From Pseudomonas sp. 21 (GTDB taxonomy: Bacteria > Pseudomonadota > Gammaproteobacteria > Pseudomonadales > Pseudomonadaceae): a stretch of DNA of 64,000 bases. Positions 8,902 to 17,787 of the stretch are shown piece by piece; the stretch's first letter is position 1; each line of letters opens with the position of its first letter. The position numbers and the translations under genes are program-made. The notes under the pieces are model-generated. The model did not search any database. It was not told the origin of the DNA and saw only the letters and a program-made list of their open reading frames with translations. Location of the stretch: positions 492,510-556,509 of the forward strand of contig NZ_JYOA01000001.1 of the NCBI RefSeq assembly GCF_000955805.1. Direction: 5' to 3'.

Positions 8902-9393
8902 GTGGCTGATCCCCTCTCGCTGGTCGTCAATGGCCAGCCCCGGCACCTCGCCGTGGCCGCCGATACGCCGCTGCTGTACGTCCTGCGCAACGACCTGCAG
9001 CTCAACGGTCCCAAGTTCGGCTGCGGCCTGGGCGAGTGCGGCGCCTGTACCGTGCATCTCGACGGCATCGCCACCCGTTCCTGCGTCACGCCGGTCTCCG
9101 CGGCTGTGGGGCGCCAGGTCACCACCCTGGAAGGCCTCGGCACGCTGGAGGCTCCGCACCCGGTCCAGCAGGCATTCATCGACGAGCAGGCGGCGCAGTG
9201 CGGTTACTGCAGCAACGGCATGATCATGACCAGCGCGGCCCTGCTCGCCCGCAACAGTTCGCCCAGCGACGAGGAGATCCGCCAGGAACTGGCCTATAAC
9301 CTGTGCCGCTGCGGCACCCATGTGCAGATCCTCAGTGCCGTGCGCAGGGCCGCCGAGCGCATCGGCAACAGCGGCCAGGAAAACCCGGCATGA
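8902..9393 (+). CDS. (2Fe-2S)-binding subunit of a molybdenum hydroxylase
   Basis: Starts at GTG 8902, with AAGGAG ending 11 bases upstream. The 163-residue protein has the xanthine-oxidase-family small subunit layout: a plant-type 2Fe-2S site (CGLGECGACTVHLDG, then RSC) followed by the helical 2Fe-2S site (CGYCSNGM ... NLCRCGTH). It passes electrons from the Mo site to the external acceptor. No signal peptide is seen, whereas the partner Mo subunit has a Tat signal, so it is probably exported by hitch-hiking. Its stop overlaps the next start (ATGA). The pair resembles isoquinoline 1-oxidoreductase alpha/beta-type and aldehyde-oxidising enzymes. Confidence 0.9.
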   Translation: MADPLSLVVNGQPRHLAVAADTPLLYVLRNDLQLNGPKFGCGLGECGACTVHLDGIATRSCVTPVSAAVGRQVTTLEGLGTLEAPHPVQQAFIDEQAAQCGYCSNGMIMTSAALLARNSSPSDEEIRQELAYNLCRCGTHVQILSAVRRAAERIGNSGQENPA

Positions 9394-11627
9394 GCCTGCT
9401 CGGCCGCCGTGAGTTCCTGAAGGCCAGCGCGGCCCTGCTGGTCAGCACTCAGCTGCCGAGCCCGTTGCAGGCGCAAGGCGCCGAGGGCGTGCTGCCCCTC
9501 GACGAGGTCGACAGCTTCATCGCCATCGCCGGCAACGGCACCATCACCGCTGCCTGCGGCCACGTCGACCTCGGCACCGGCATACGCACGGCCCTGACCC
9601 AGATAGTCGCCGAGGAGTTGAACGTCGACCTGCAGCAGATCACCCTGCTGCTGGGTGACACCCGCTACACGCCTGACCAGGGGCCGACCATCGCCAGTTC
9701 GACCCTCCAGGTCAGCGCCATTCCGCTGCGCCGGGCAGCGGCCGAAGCGCGGGAGTTCCTGATGCAGCGCGCGGCGCAACACCTCAGGGTCGACATTCGC
9801 CAGCTCGACTGCGCCGGCGGGGCAATCTTCGTCAGGGGCAAACCCACCCGCAGCATCGGCTACGGCGAACTGCTGCGTGGCGAGCGTTTCGAACTGAAGG
9901 TCGATGCCAACGCGCCGCTCAAGGCCCACAGCGACTACCGCGTGGTCGGCCGCTCGGTGCCGCGCCTGGACATCCCGGCCAAGGTCACGGGCGGATTGAC
10001 CTACGTGCACGACATGCGCCTGCCGGGCATGCTCCATGGCCGCGTGGTGCGGCCGCCCTATACCGGTGCGGATGTCAGCGCGCCGCTGGGCAGGAGCCGG
10101 GCGGAAGTGGATGAGCAGTCCGTAGCCCACCTGCCCGGTTTTGTCCGACTGGTGGTGATAGGTGACTTCATCGGCGTGGTAGCCGAGCGCGAAGAGCAGG
10201 CGATCTACATTGCCCGCCAGCTGAAAGTACGCTGGAAGCACTGGAGCGGCCTGCCACACCTGGGCCTGGACGAGCTGGAATCCACCCTGCGCGCCCATCC
10301 CAGGCAGCCGCGCATGCTCCAGGACGACACGCAGATGGATGCGGTGCTGGCGCAGCTCCACCGCCCACTGCAGCGCACCTACGTCTGGCCCTATCAGCAG
10401 CACGCCTCCATCGGCCCGTCCTGTGCGCTCGCGCATTTCGAGGATGGCCTGATGAAGGTCTGGTCGGGCAGCCAGAACCCCCACGACCTGCGCGCCGACC
10501 TGGCGACGCTGCTGGGCATGCAGCCGGAACAGGTCGAGGTCATCCGGATGGAAGCGTCGGGCTGCTATGGCCGCAACTGCGCCGACGACGTCAGCGCCGA
10601 CGCCGCGCTGCTCGCGCTGGCGGTCGGCCGGCCGGTACGCGTGCAGTTGATGCGCGAACAGGAGCACGGCTGGGAGCCCAAGGGTTCGGCGCAGCTGATC
10701 GAAGTCCGCGGCGGGCTGGATGAGAACGGCGACGTGGCAGCCTACGACTTCTCGACCTGCTACCCCTCCAACAATGGCGTCAACCTGGCCCTGCTGCTCA
10801 CCTCGCGGGTGGAAGCCAAACCCCAGGTGGCCCAGATGGGCGATCGCACCGCCGTCCCGCAGTACGCCTTCGCGCACATGCGGGTGGTCTGCAACGACGC
10901 CGCCCCCATCGTCCGCGCCTCGTGGATGCGCGGCGTATCGGCACTGCCCAACGTCTTCGCCCATGAGTCCTACATCGACGAACTGGCGCAGATGGCCGAC
11001 GCCGACCCCATCGAGTTCCGCCTGCGCTACCTGCACGACGAACGTGCGATAACGCTGATCAAGGCGCTGGCCACCGCCGCCCAGTGGCAGCCGCGCGTGT
11101 CGCCCAACCCGCAGGCACGCCAGGGAAACCTGCTGGTCGGGCGCGGCTTCGCCTATGCGCGCTACTTCCACAGCGCCTTCCCGGGGTTCGGCGCGGCCTG
11201 GGCAGCGTGGATAGTTGACGTCGAGGTCGAGCCGCACACCGGCGCCGTCCGCGTGACCGAGGTCCATGTGGCGCAGGACTGCGGGCAGATGGTGAATCCC
11301 GACGGGGTGCGCCACCAGGTCCACGGCAACGTGATCCAGGCCACCAGCCGCGCCCTGATGGAGCATTCCACCTTCGACCGCAGCGGGGTCACCAGCCTGG
11401 AATGGGGCGGTTACCCGATCCTCGGATTCCCCCAGGTGCCCAGGATTACCGCGCTGCTGCTCGACCGCCCCGGTACGCCGCCGCTGGGTGCCGGCGAATC
11501 TGCCTCGGTACCCAGCGCCGCCGCCATCGCCAATGCCCTGCACGACGCTACCGGCGTGCGCTTCACCCGCCCACCGTTCACGCCCGAGCGGGTACTGGCC
11601 GCCCTGAACGAGAAACCACCCAAATGA
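9390..11627 (+). CDS. Molybdopterin-binding subunit of xanthine-dehydrogenase-family enzyme (Tat-exported)
   Basis: The start at 9390 forms an ATGA overlap with the upstream gene. The 745-residue product begins with a twin-arginine signal (RREFLKASAALLVS), so the enzyme works in the periplasm. Segments typical of the IorB-type large subunit are visible: AACGHVDLGTGIRTALTQIVAEEL, PAKVTGGLTYVHDMRLPGMLHGRVVRPP region, and near the C terminus PLGAGESASVPSAAAI, whose Glu is the catalytic base of the family. It oxidises an aldehyde or N-heterocycle with water as oxygen donor, feeding the following cytochrome c. There is no FAD subunit, as expected when cytochrome is the acceptor. Substrate is unknown. 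Confidence 0.88.
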   Translation: MSLLGRREFLKASAALLVSTQLPSPLQAQGAEGVLPLDEVDSFIAIAGNGTITAACGHVDLGTGIRTALTQIVAEELNVDLQQITLLLGDTRYTPDQGPTIASSTLQVSAIPLRRAAAEAREFLMQRAAQHLRVDIRQLDCAGGAIFVRGKPTRSIGYGELLRGERFELKVDANAPLKAHSDYRVVGRSVPRLDIPAKVTGGLTYVHDMRLPGMLHGRVVRPPYTGADVSAPLGRSRAEVDEQSVAHLPGFVRLVVIGDFIGVVAEREEQAIYIARQLKVRWKHWSGLPHLGLDELESTLRAHPRQPRMLQDDTQMDAVLAQLHRPLQRTYVWPYQQHASIGPSCALAHFEDGLMKVWSGSQNPHDLRADLATLLGMQPEQVEVIRMEASGCYGRNCADDVSADAALLALAVGRPVRVQLMREQEHGWEPKGSAQLIEVRGGLDENGDVAAYDFSTCYPSNNGVNLALLLTSRVEAKPQVAQMGDRTAVPQYAFAHMRVVCNDAAPIVRASWMRGVSALPNVFAHESYIDELAQMADADPIEFRLRYLHDERAITLIKALATAAQWQPRVSPNPQARQGNLLVGRGFAYARYFHSAFPGFGAAWAAWIVDVEVEPHTGAVRVTEVHVAQDCGQMVNPDGVRHQVHGNVIQATSRALMEHSTFDRSGVTSLEWGGYPILGFPQVPRITALLLDRPGTPPLGAGESASVPSAAAIANALHDATGVRFTRPPFTPERVLAALNEKPPK

Positions 11628-12904
11628 AAAACCACTCACTGGGCGTCATCGCAGCGCTGGCCGCATCCAGCCTGATAGCGCTGGCCATCACCTGGAAAGG
11701 CAGCATCGCGCCCATCGACCCGCCGGCCGTCGACAGCTTCGGCGCCGAGTCCATCGCCCGCGGGCAGAAACTGGCGGCCCTGGGCGACTGCGTGGTCTGC
11801 CACACCCGTGAAGGTGGCGCCCCGTTGAGCGGTGGCCGCGCCATGGCCACACCGTTCGGCACGCTCTACACCAGCAACCTCACCCCGGACCGCGATACCG
11901 GGCTGGGCAGCTGGTCCTTCGAGGCCTTCGAGCGGGCGATGCGCGAGGGCGTCTCGCGGCAGGGCAACTACCTCTACCCGGCCTTCCCCTACACCGCCTT
12001 CACCCGCATTGGCGACGAAGACCTGCGCGACCTCTACGCCTACCTGATGAGCCGGCCACCGGTGAAGGCGCAGCCCAGGGACAACCACCTGCGCTTCCCC
12101 TACAGCCAGCGCAGGCTGATGGCCACCTGGAACCTGCTGTACTTCGAATCGGGCCGCTTCCAGCCGCAACCGCAGCGCGATGCAGCCTGGAATCGTGGCG
12201 CCTATCTGGTGGAGGGGCTGGGCCATTGCAGCGCCTGCCACTCGCCGCGCAACGCGCTGGGCGCCGAGCGCACCGGCAAGGATCGCTTCGCCGGCGCAAC
12301 GGTGGACGGCTGGCAGGTGCCCCCCCTGGACGGCAGCGGCCATACGGCGATTCCCTGGACCCAGGCGACGTTGTACGACTATCTGCGCAACGGCTTCTCG
12401 CGCTACCACGGCGCCGCCGCCGGCCCCATGGCTGCGGTAGCCGCAGGCCTTGCGCAGCAACCGGACGCGGACCTGCAAGCCATGGCGCGCTACCTCGCGA
12501 GCCTCCGGCCGGAACAGCCCGTCGATTTCTCGCCGCAAAAGCAGGCCCGCGAGTTGCGAGAGCGCACCTACGGCACCCTGCAACCGGTCAGCGGCACTGG
12601 CGCAAGGCTATTCAATGGCGCCTGCATGGCCTGCCACCATGACGGCGACAGCCCGAAGCTCAATGGTGTGCGGCCGTCGCTGGCGGTGAGCAACAACCTC
12701 TATGCGGTCACGCCGGACAATCTGCTGAGGGTGATCCTAGATGGCATCGGCGATCCGGCGCGGCCGGAGCTGGGCTTCATGCCGGCCTTCCGCAACAGCC
12801 TGAACGATGAGCAGATCATCGCGCTGGCGCGCTATCTGCGTGAGGACTTCGCCGGCCTGCCCGCCTGGCCGGACCTGGAGTTCAAGGTGGCCAAGCTGCG
12901 CTGA
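11624..12904 (+). CDS. Tri-haem cytochrome c, electron acceptor of the Mo hydroxylase
   Basis: Start 11624 overlaps the previous stop (ATGA). The 426-residue product has one N-terminal membrane anchor or signal (residues 6-24) and three class-I cytochrome c domains, each with a haem site: CVVCH, CSACH and CMACH. The layout matches membrane-bound cytochrome subunits of gluconate/alcohol/aldehyde dehydrogenases and nicotinate-type hydroxylases. It would carry electrons from the Mo/FeS pair to the respiratory chain. The three genes overlap by 4 bp at both junctions, so one complex is very likely. Confidence 0.9.
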   Translation: MKNHSLGVIAALAASSLIALAITWKGSIAPIDPPAVDSFGAESIARGQKLAALGDCVVCHTREGGAPLSGGRAMATPFGTLYTSNLTPDRDTGLGSWSFEAFERAMREGVSRQGNYLYPAFPYTAFTRIGDEDLRDLYAYLMSRPPVKAQPRDNHLRFPYSQRRLMATWNLLYFESGRFQPQPQRDAAWNRGAYLVEGLGHCSACHSPRNALGAERTGKDRFAGATVDGWQVPPLDGSGHTAIPWTQATLYDYLRNGFSRYHGAAAGPMAAVAAGLAQQPDADLQAMARYLASLRPEQPVDFSPQKQARELRERTYGTLQPVSGTGARLFNGACMACHHDGDSPKLNGVRPSLAVSNNLYAVTPDNLLRVILDGIGDPARPELGFMPAFRNSLNDEQIIALARYLREDFAGLPAWPDLEFKVAKLR

Positions 12905-12912
12905 GTTAGGCG

Positions 12913-12940
12913 CGGGGGAGCGGCGCGATGCCCTCCCCCG
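12913..12940. terminator. Possible terminator hairpin between convergent genes
   Basis: CGGGGGAG and CTCCCCCG form an 8-bp perfect stem with a 12-nt loop in the 42-bp gap between the cytochrome gene and the convergent hydrolase gene. No T-tract follows on either strand, so it is only a candidate. Confidence 0.35.
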
Positions 12941-12946
12941 ATCCGG

Positions 12947-13678
12947 TCAGGCGCCGAAGCGCTCTTCCAGCAGGTCGAACATCGCGGCAAAAGCGCGGCG
13001 CGCCACCTTGGCGTCGTACTGCATCTTGCCGGGGATCTGCGCGTGCGGATCGGTGAACGAATGCGCGGCGCCGCCGTAACTGGTCAGGGCCCAGTCCACG
13101 CCGGCGTCGATCATTTCCTTGGCGAACCCGGTCAGTTGCTCTCGCGGCACGAAGGGGTCGATGGCCCCGTCGAGGACCAGCACCGCGCCCTTGATGTTCT
13201 TCGCGTCCGCCGGGTTCGGCGTATCCAGGGTGCCGTGGAAGGACACCGCAGCGGCCACTGGCGCACCGTCTCGGGCCAGTTCCAGGGAGCAGCAGCCGCC
13301 GAAGCAGAAGCCGAAGGTGGCCAGCTTGGCGGTATCCAGCGGCGCCTTGCCAGCCTGTTCCAGCAGGGTCTTCAGCGAGAGCTGCATGCGCTTGCGCAGC
13401 AATGCACGGTCGTTCTTGAGCGGCATCATGGCGGCGCCGGCCTGCTCCGGACCATTGGGCCGGATGTCCTTGCCATAGAGGTCGGCTACCAGCACCACAT
13501 AGCCGCGCTCGGCGACCTTGCGGGCAATATCCACCGCGCCCTGGCTGACGCCCATCCAGTTGGGCGCCATCAACAGGCCTGGACGCGAAGCGGTGCTGGA
13601 AGCATCGAACACCAGTTGGCCTTCGAAAGCCACGCCATCGAGGCTGTAGGCAACAGGTTGCACGCTGATCTGACTCAT
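12947..13678 (-). CDS. Dienelactone hydrolase family protein
   Basis: The start MSQISV at 13678 has GAGGAAC upstream; the frame extends to 13765 without support. The 243-residue alpha/beta hydrolase shows the family Cys nucleophile in GFCFGG (Cys125), Asp174 (DGAIDPF) and His206 (AAHSFTD), a complete Cys-Asp-His triad. Family members hydrolyse dienelactone in chlorocatechol breakdown, but many chromosomal copies outside catabolic operons have unknown substrates. It lies downstream of, and in the same direction as, the DUF1877 gene with a 135-bp gap. Confidence 0.87.
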   Translation of the reverse strand: MSQISVQPVAYSLDGVAFEGQLVFDASSTASRPGLLMAPNWMGVSQGAVDIARKVAERGYVVLVADLYGKDIRPNGPEQAGAAMMPLKNDRALLRKRMQLSLKTLLEQAGKAPLDTAKLATFGFCFGGCCSLELARDGAPVAAAVSFHGTLDTPNPADAKNIKGAVLVLDGAIDPFVPREQLTGFAKEMIDAGVDWALTSYGGAAHSFTDPHAQIPGKMQYDAKVARRAFAAMFDLLEERFGA

Positions 13679-13813
13679 TCGGGTGTTCCTCGAGTAAATG
13701 CCGGAGAAGCCTATCGAACCGAGAGTAACCTTAATCAACGATCTCGGGTTTCGACAGGAGATCAATCAGGGCAAGCGGCAGCAGAGCCGTCTGTCTCAGC
13801 TGCGCCTGCCCTT

Positions 13814-14305
13814 TCAGTAGATGCTGACGAGCACATGTCGCTGCCCAGTGGCGCAGACATGATAGAAGTCGCGCAGTTCCCGGAAGGCCTCCTCCAGTTC
13901 AGCCTTGAGCTGCGCAGGATCGTCCGTCCAGATCTTCGGGTAGAGCCCGGCCTTGCGGAACCGGGCGAAATCGGCGGAGGCCAGCACATCATCGATCGAC
14001 ACAGCATCGAGCGCAGCAATGATGGCCGGTAGTTCGTCGTTCCTTGTGCAGGCAATGAAGTCCTCGCCGTCGAAGACCTGCACGCCGACCACGGCCTCGC
14101 TGAGCGGGTTGCCTTCGATCGGCGAACTGGCCGACACGCCGGTGAGCAGGAAGTGCAGGCCATCCCACAGTTTGTCCAGCCCGACTTGCGGGCAGCCGGC
14201 TTCCTCGAGCTCTTCCACCAGATCGAACAACTCTTCGGCCGGTGCTTCGGCGAGGCGCTGGAGCACGGCGTCATCCACGCTCAGGTAGACGGCCTGGATT
14301 CCCAT
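13814..14305 (-). CDS. DUF1877 (YfbM-like) family protein
   Basis: Start 14305 follows AGGAAG. The 163-residue acidic cytoplasmic protein begins MGIQAVYLSVDDAVLQRL and contains LDKLWDGLHFLLTG followed by SPIEGNPLSEAVVG, which is the recognisable DUF1877/YfbM pattern. Function is unknown. Members are often scattered next to other small acidic proteins such as SMI1/KNR4-like or DUF4303 proteins, some of which act as immunity proteins of polymorphic toxins; that role here is only an inference and no toxin gene is nearby. It follows the DUF4303 gene by 58 bp on the same strand. Confidence 0.75.
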   Translation of the reverse strand: MGIQAVYLSVDDAVLQRLAEAPAEELFDLVEELEEAGCPQVGLDKLWDGLHFLLTGVSASSPIEGNPLSEAVVGVQVFDGEDFIACTRNDELPAIIAALDAVSIDDVLASADFARFRKAGLYPKIWTDDPAQLKAELEEAFRELRDFYHVCATGQRHVLVSIY

Positions 14306-14363
14306 GATGATGCTTCCTGTGTGCGTTGAGGTCGCAGGGCTTGTCGCTGTGGTCCGCTGAGCA

Positions 14364-15554
14364 TCACTGCTGCTCGAACTCCTCCAGCACATCGCGGGCA
14401 TGCTCGCGGATGAAGGCCCACTTCGAGTTCAAACCCTGTTGCGCCGCTACCACTTCGGCGGCTTCCAGCGTGCAGAAGCCGCAGCCAGGCGCCAATGCTT
14501 CGGCGACTGCGGGCGCAATGTCCGGGTGCTGCTCCAGCACCGTTTCGAGCGGACGGTAGTCCAGCGGATGGTGCTTGCCACGATCGCGGAAGGAGCGATA
14601 GGGAGCGCTGAGCCCACGCGCTGCCACCTCGGTGGGCAGCACACTCAGATGCGCGGCAATCAGGTCCATGCGGTCGAGCCGTGCCAGTGCTGACGCGGCC
14701 CAGGCACGCTCGCTTTCGTTGGCTTCCGTGTTGCGCAGGGTGGCTTCGAGCGTGCCGATGACTTCGGGTGTCGAGTGGTTGATCTCGGCCAGCAGCATGC
14801 TCGCCTGCCAGGCTTCGCCAGCGCTGCGCCCAGCGACCACATCAAGCAGGGCCGGGACGGCTGCCTCGCCCAGAGTGCGGGCTAGTGCGTCGTACTCGCC
14901 GAGCAAAGGTCCAGGTGGCACGGCTCTTACGGCTTGCGCTACCACTTCGGCGACCTGCTCCTCCAGCGGCAGAGCCGCGATGCGCGCACGTTCGCGCTCA
15001 GCCTCGTCGTACATCGGGAAATGTCGCAGCAACTGCGCGCGGGTCAGGCTGAGCGGCACCAGGTCGCCGGCTTCGTCCGTTGCGACGGCGATGAAGCGCT
15101 TGTCGACCAGGCCTTCCTTGAGCAACTGAGCGCGGGCCCGTCTGGCCGCACGGGGGAAGCAGTGCAGGAAGCGCTCATGGACTGCCTCCCAGGCGCTGAA
15201 GCTGCCCTCGGCCGTGGCTTGCGCGAACTCGGCGCACCGCGTCGCCCATTGATCTTGCTCATCGCCCGGCTCGAAACCATGGTCCTCGGCGCACTGGCTC
15301 AGGTCCGGGCCGGACCAGCGCAAGTCCTCGCCATCATCACCGTAGTCGGCGGCCGCCCGGGCCAGGACCTCTTCGGTGCCGATCGTCACCATCGGCCAAT
15401 AGAGGACCGAGCCGTCGCCATAGAACTCATGAAACATCGCGCCGTAGACGGCTTCATCCGGATGGGTTTGGCGAATCCGCCGCACCGCGCTCACCACATG
15501 GTCCACGGCAGCGTTTTCCAGGGCCTTCCAGTCGAACTTCTGCTTTGAGGGCAT
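14364..15554 (-). CDS. DUF4303 domain protein with C-terminal HEAT-like helices
   Basis: The start 15554 (MPSKQKFDWK) has GGAGAG upstream; a frame extension to 15716 runs through the htpG terminator and is rejected. Of 396 residues, the first 170 resemble DUF4303 (AVYGAMFHEFYGDGSVLYWP, then EDLRWSGPDL). The remainder contains alpha-helical repeats (LLDVVAGRSAGEAWQASMLLAEINH, WAASALARLDRMDLIAAHL) that look like HEAT repeats. Function is unknown. With the DUF1877 gene it forms a two-gene block between htpG and the dienelactone hydrolase, which I remember as adjacent in P. aeruginosa PAO1, so the block may be acquired. Confidence 0.65.
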   Translation of the reverse strand: MPSKQKFDWKALENAAVDHVVSAVRRIRQTHPDEAVYGAMFHEFYGDGSVLYWPMVTIGTEEVLARAAADYGDDGEDLRWSGPDLSQCAEDHGFEPGDEQDQWATRCAEFAQATAEGSFSAWEAVHERFLHCFPRAARRARAQLLKEGLVDKRFIAVATDEAGDLVPLSLTRAQLLRHFPMYDEAERERARIAALPLEEQVAEVVAQAVRAVPPGPLLGEYDALARTLGEAAVPALLDVVAGRSAGEAWQASMLLAEINHSTPEVIGTLEATLRNTEANESERAWAASALARLDRMDLIAAHLSVLPTEVAARGLSAPYRSFRDRGKHHPLDYRPLETVLEQHPDIAPAVAEALAPGCGFCTLEAAEVVAAQQGLNSKWAFIREHARDVLEEFEQQ

Positions 15555-15703
15555 CCCTACTCTCCGGTATCGCTGATCTGTCATGGCGGCTCGTTCATCG
15601 CCCGCAAGCCACGAACCAACCTGGCCGCGTAGTCCGCGTCGAAGCGGCAGCCGCCCTCGGTATGAACAATGCTGCCGCGCGTCCCACCCGTCACTGGGCT
15701 CAA

Positions 15704-15741
15704 TGAAAAACGCCACGATTTCAGCACTGAAATCGTGGCGT
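15704..15741 (-). terminator. htpG terminator
   Basis: A perfect 14-bp stem (15710-15723 and 15728-15741) with a 4-nt loop is followed on the minus strand by TTTTTCATTG, 22 bases after the htpG stop. Confidence 0.92.
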
Positions 15742-15763
15742 CTGTTCGAGCCCTGGCAGGGCT

Positions 15764-17668
15764 TTAGGCGGAGAGCTCCACCAGCAGCTTGTTCAGGCGG
15801 CGCACGTAGGCGGCCGGGTCCTTCAGGCTGTCCCCCGCGGCCAGGGCGGCCTGGTCGAAGAGGATGTGGGTCAGCTCGCCAAAGCGGTCTTCGTCGGCTT
15901 CCGCGTCGAGTTTCTCGATCAGCGGGTGGGCCGGGTTGAACTCGAAGATCGGCTTGGATTCCGGCACCTTCTGCCCGCTGGCCTCGAGGATCTGGCGCAT
16001 CTGCAGGCCCAGGTCCTGTTCGCCGATGGCGAGGATCGCCGGCGAATCGGTCAGGCGGTGGGACACGCGCACCTCGGCGACTTCATCGCCCAGCGCGGCC
16101 TTCAGGCGCTCGGCCAAGCCTTCCTTCGCCTTGGCGATCTCTTCCTGGGCCTTCTTGTCCTCGTCGGAATCCAGGCTGCCCAGGTCCAGGTCGCCACGGG
16201 CGACGTCGACCAGCTGCTTGCCGTCGAACTCGGGCAGGTAGCTCATCAGCCACTCGTCGATGCGGTCGGTGAGCAGCAGCACTTCGATGCCTTTTTTGCG
16301 GAAGACTTCCAGGTGCGGGCTGTTCTTCACCTGGGCGAAGCTTTCGCCGGTGAGGTAGTAGATCTTGTCCTGGCCTTCCTTCAGGCGACCGATGTAGTCG
16401 GCCAGGGAAACGCTCTGCTCGCCGCTCTCGTCGCTGGTGGAAGAGAAGCGCAGCAGGCCGGCGATCTTGTCCTTGTTGGCGAAGTCCTCGGCCGGGCCTT
16501 CTTTCAGCACCTGGCCGAAGTTCTTCCAGAAACCCTTGTAGGCCTCGGCGTCGTTGCTCGCCAGCTTCTCCAGCATGTCCAGGGAGCGCTTGGTCAGCGC
16601 GGACTTCATCGAGTCGACGATGGGGCCGGACTGCAGGATCTCGCGGGAGACGTTCAGCGACAGGTCGTTGGAATCCACCACGCCCTTGATGAAGCGCAGG
16701 TACAGCGGCAGGAACTGGTCGGCCTGGTCCATGATGAACACGCGCTGCACGTAGAGCTTCAGGCCGCGCGGGGCCTCGCGGTGGTACAGGTCGAACGGCG
16801 CGCGGGCCGGAACGTAGAGCAGCGAGGTGTACTCGAGCTTGCCCTCGACCTTGTTGTGGCTCCAGGTCAGCGGGTTCTCGAAGTCATGGGCGATGTGCTT
16901 GTAGAACTCCTGGTACTCCTCGTCCTTCACCTCGGTGCGCGGACGGGTCCAGAGGGCGCTGGCACGGTTGACCACTTCCCACTCGGTTTCAGCCGGCTTG
17001 TCGGCCTCTTCCCCGTGGTGCTCCTTCGGCAATTCGATGGGCAGCGCGATGTGGTCGGAGTATTTCTTGATGATGTTGCGCAGGCGCCAGCCGTCGGCGA
17101 ACTCGTCCTCGCCGTCCTTCAGGTGCAGGACGATACGGGTGCCGCGCTCGGTTTTCTCGACGGTGGCGACTTCGAACTCGCCCTCGCCCCTGGACGACCA
17201 ATGCACGCCTTCGCTGGCCGGTGCACCGGCACGACGGCTGAAGACGTCGACCTTGTCGGCGACGATGAAGGCACTGTAGAAGCCCACGCCGAACTGGCCG
17301 ATCAGGTGGGAATCCTTCTTCTGGTCACCGGAGAGGTTCTTCAGGAAGTCGGCGGTACCGGACTTGGCGATGGTGCCCAGGTGCGCGATGACTTCCTCGC
17401 GGCTCATGCCGATGCCGTTGTCTTCGAGGGTGACGGTCTTGGCGTCCTTGTCGAAGCTCACACGGATTTTCAGCTCGGCGCCGCCTTCGAGCAGCTCCGG
17501 CTTGGCCAGCGCTTCGAACCGCAGCTTGTCGGCGGCGTCGGAGGCGTTGGAAATCAGTTCGCGAAGGAAGATTTCCTTGTTCGAATACAGGGAATGAATC
17601 ATCAGGTGAAGCAGCTGCTTCACTTCGGTCTGGAAGCCCAGTGTTTCTTTTTGAGTCTCCGCGCTCAT
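15764..17668 (-). CDS. htpG: Molecular chaperone HtpG (Hsp90)
   Basis: The 634-residue product (start [12 protein letters not shown] at 17668, GGAG ribosome site) has the standard bacterial Hsp90 length. The GHKL ATPase motifs are intact: [28 protein letters not shown] and [11 protein letters not shown]. The middle domain ([29 protein letters not shown]) and the C-terminal dimerisation domain follow. It is an ATP-dependent cytosolic chaperone for partly folded clients. It stands alone, with its own strong terminator. Confidence 0.97.
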   Translation of the reverse strand: MSAETQKETLGFQTEVKQLLHLMIHSLYSNKEIFLRELISNASDAADKLRFEALAKPELLEGGAELKIRVSFDKDAKTVTLEDNGIGMSREEVIAHLGTIAKSGTADFLKNLSGDQKKDSHLIGQFGVGFYSAFIVADKVDVFSRRAGAPASEGVHWSSRGEGEFEVATVEKTERGTRIVLHLKDGEDEFADGWRLRNIIKKYSDHIALPIELPKEHHGEEADKPAETEWEVVNRASALWTRPRTEVKDEEYQEFYKHIAHDFENPLTWSHNKVEGKLEYTSLLYVPARAPFDLYHREAPRGLKLYVQRVFIMDQADQFLPLYLRFIKGVVDSNDLSLNVSREILQSGPIVDSMKSALTKRSLDMLEKLASNDAEAYKGFWKNFGQVLKEGPAEDFANKDKIAGLLRFSSTSDESGEQSVSLADYIGRLKEGQDKIYYLTGESFAQVKNSPHLEVFRKKGIEVLLLTDRIDEWLMSYLPEFDGKQLVDVARGDLDLGSLDSDEDKKAQEEIAKAKEGLAERLKAALGDEVAEVRVSHRLTDSPAILAIGEQDLGLQMRQILEASGQKVPESKPIFEFNPAHPLIEKLDAEADEDRFGELTHILFDQAALAAGDSLKDPAAYVRRLNKLLVELSA

Positions 17669-17787
17669 TGTTTCTCGCTCCGAGGATGACAAATGCCGCG
17701 TCATGCGGCCGATGTCAGCGAGATGGGGGCTTCCCGAACCAATTCAAGGGGTTGGCGAAAAATCGTCGGCACAGCGCCGGCGGACGG

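Noticed and set aside
9294..11639. A 781-codon minus-strand frame opposite the Mo subunit
   Set aside because: Antisense shadow of a gene with clear Tat signal and active-site motifs.
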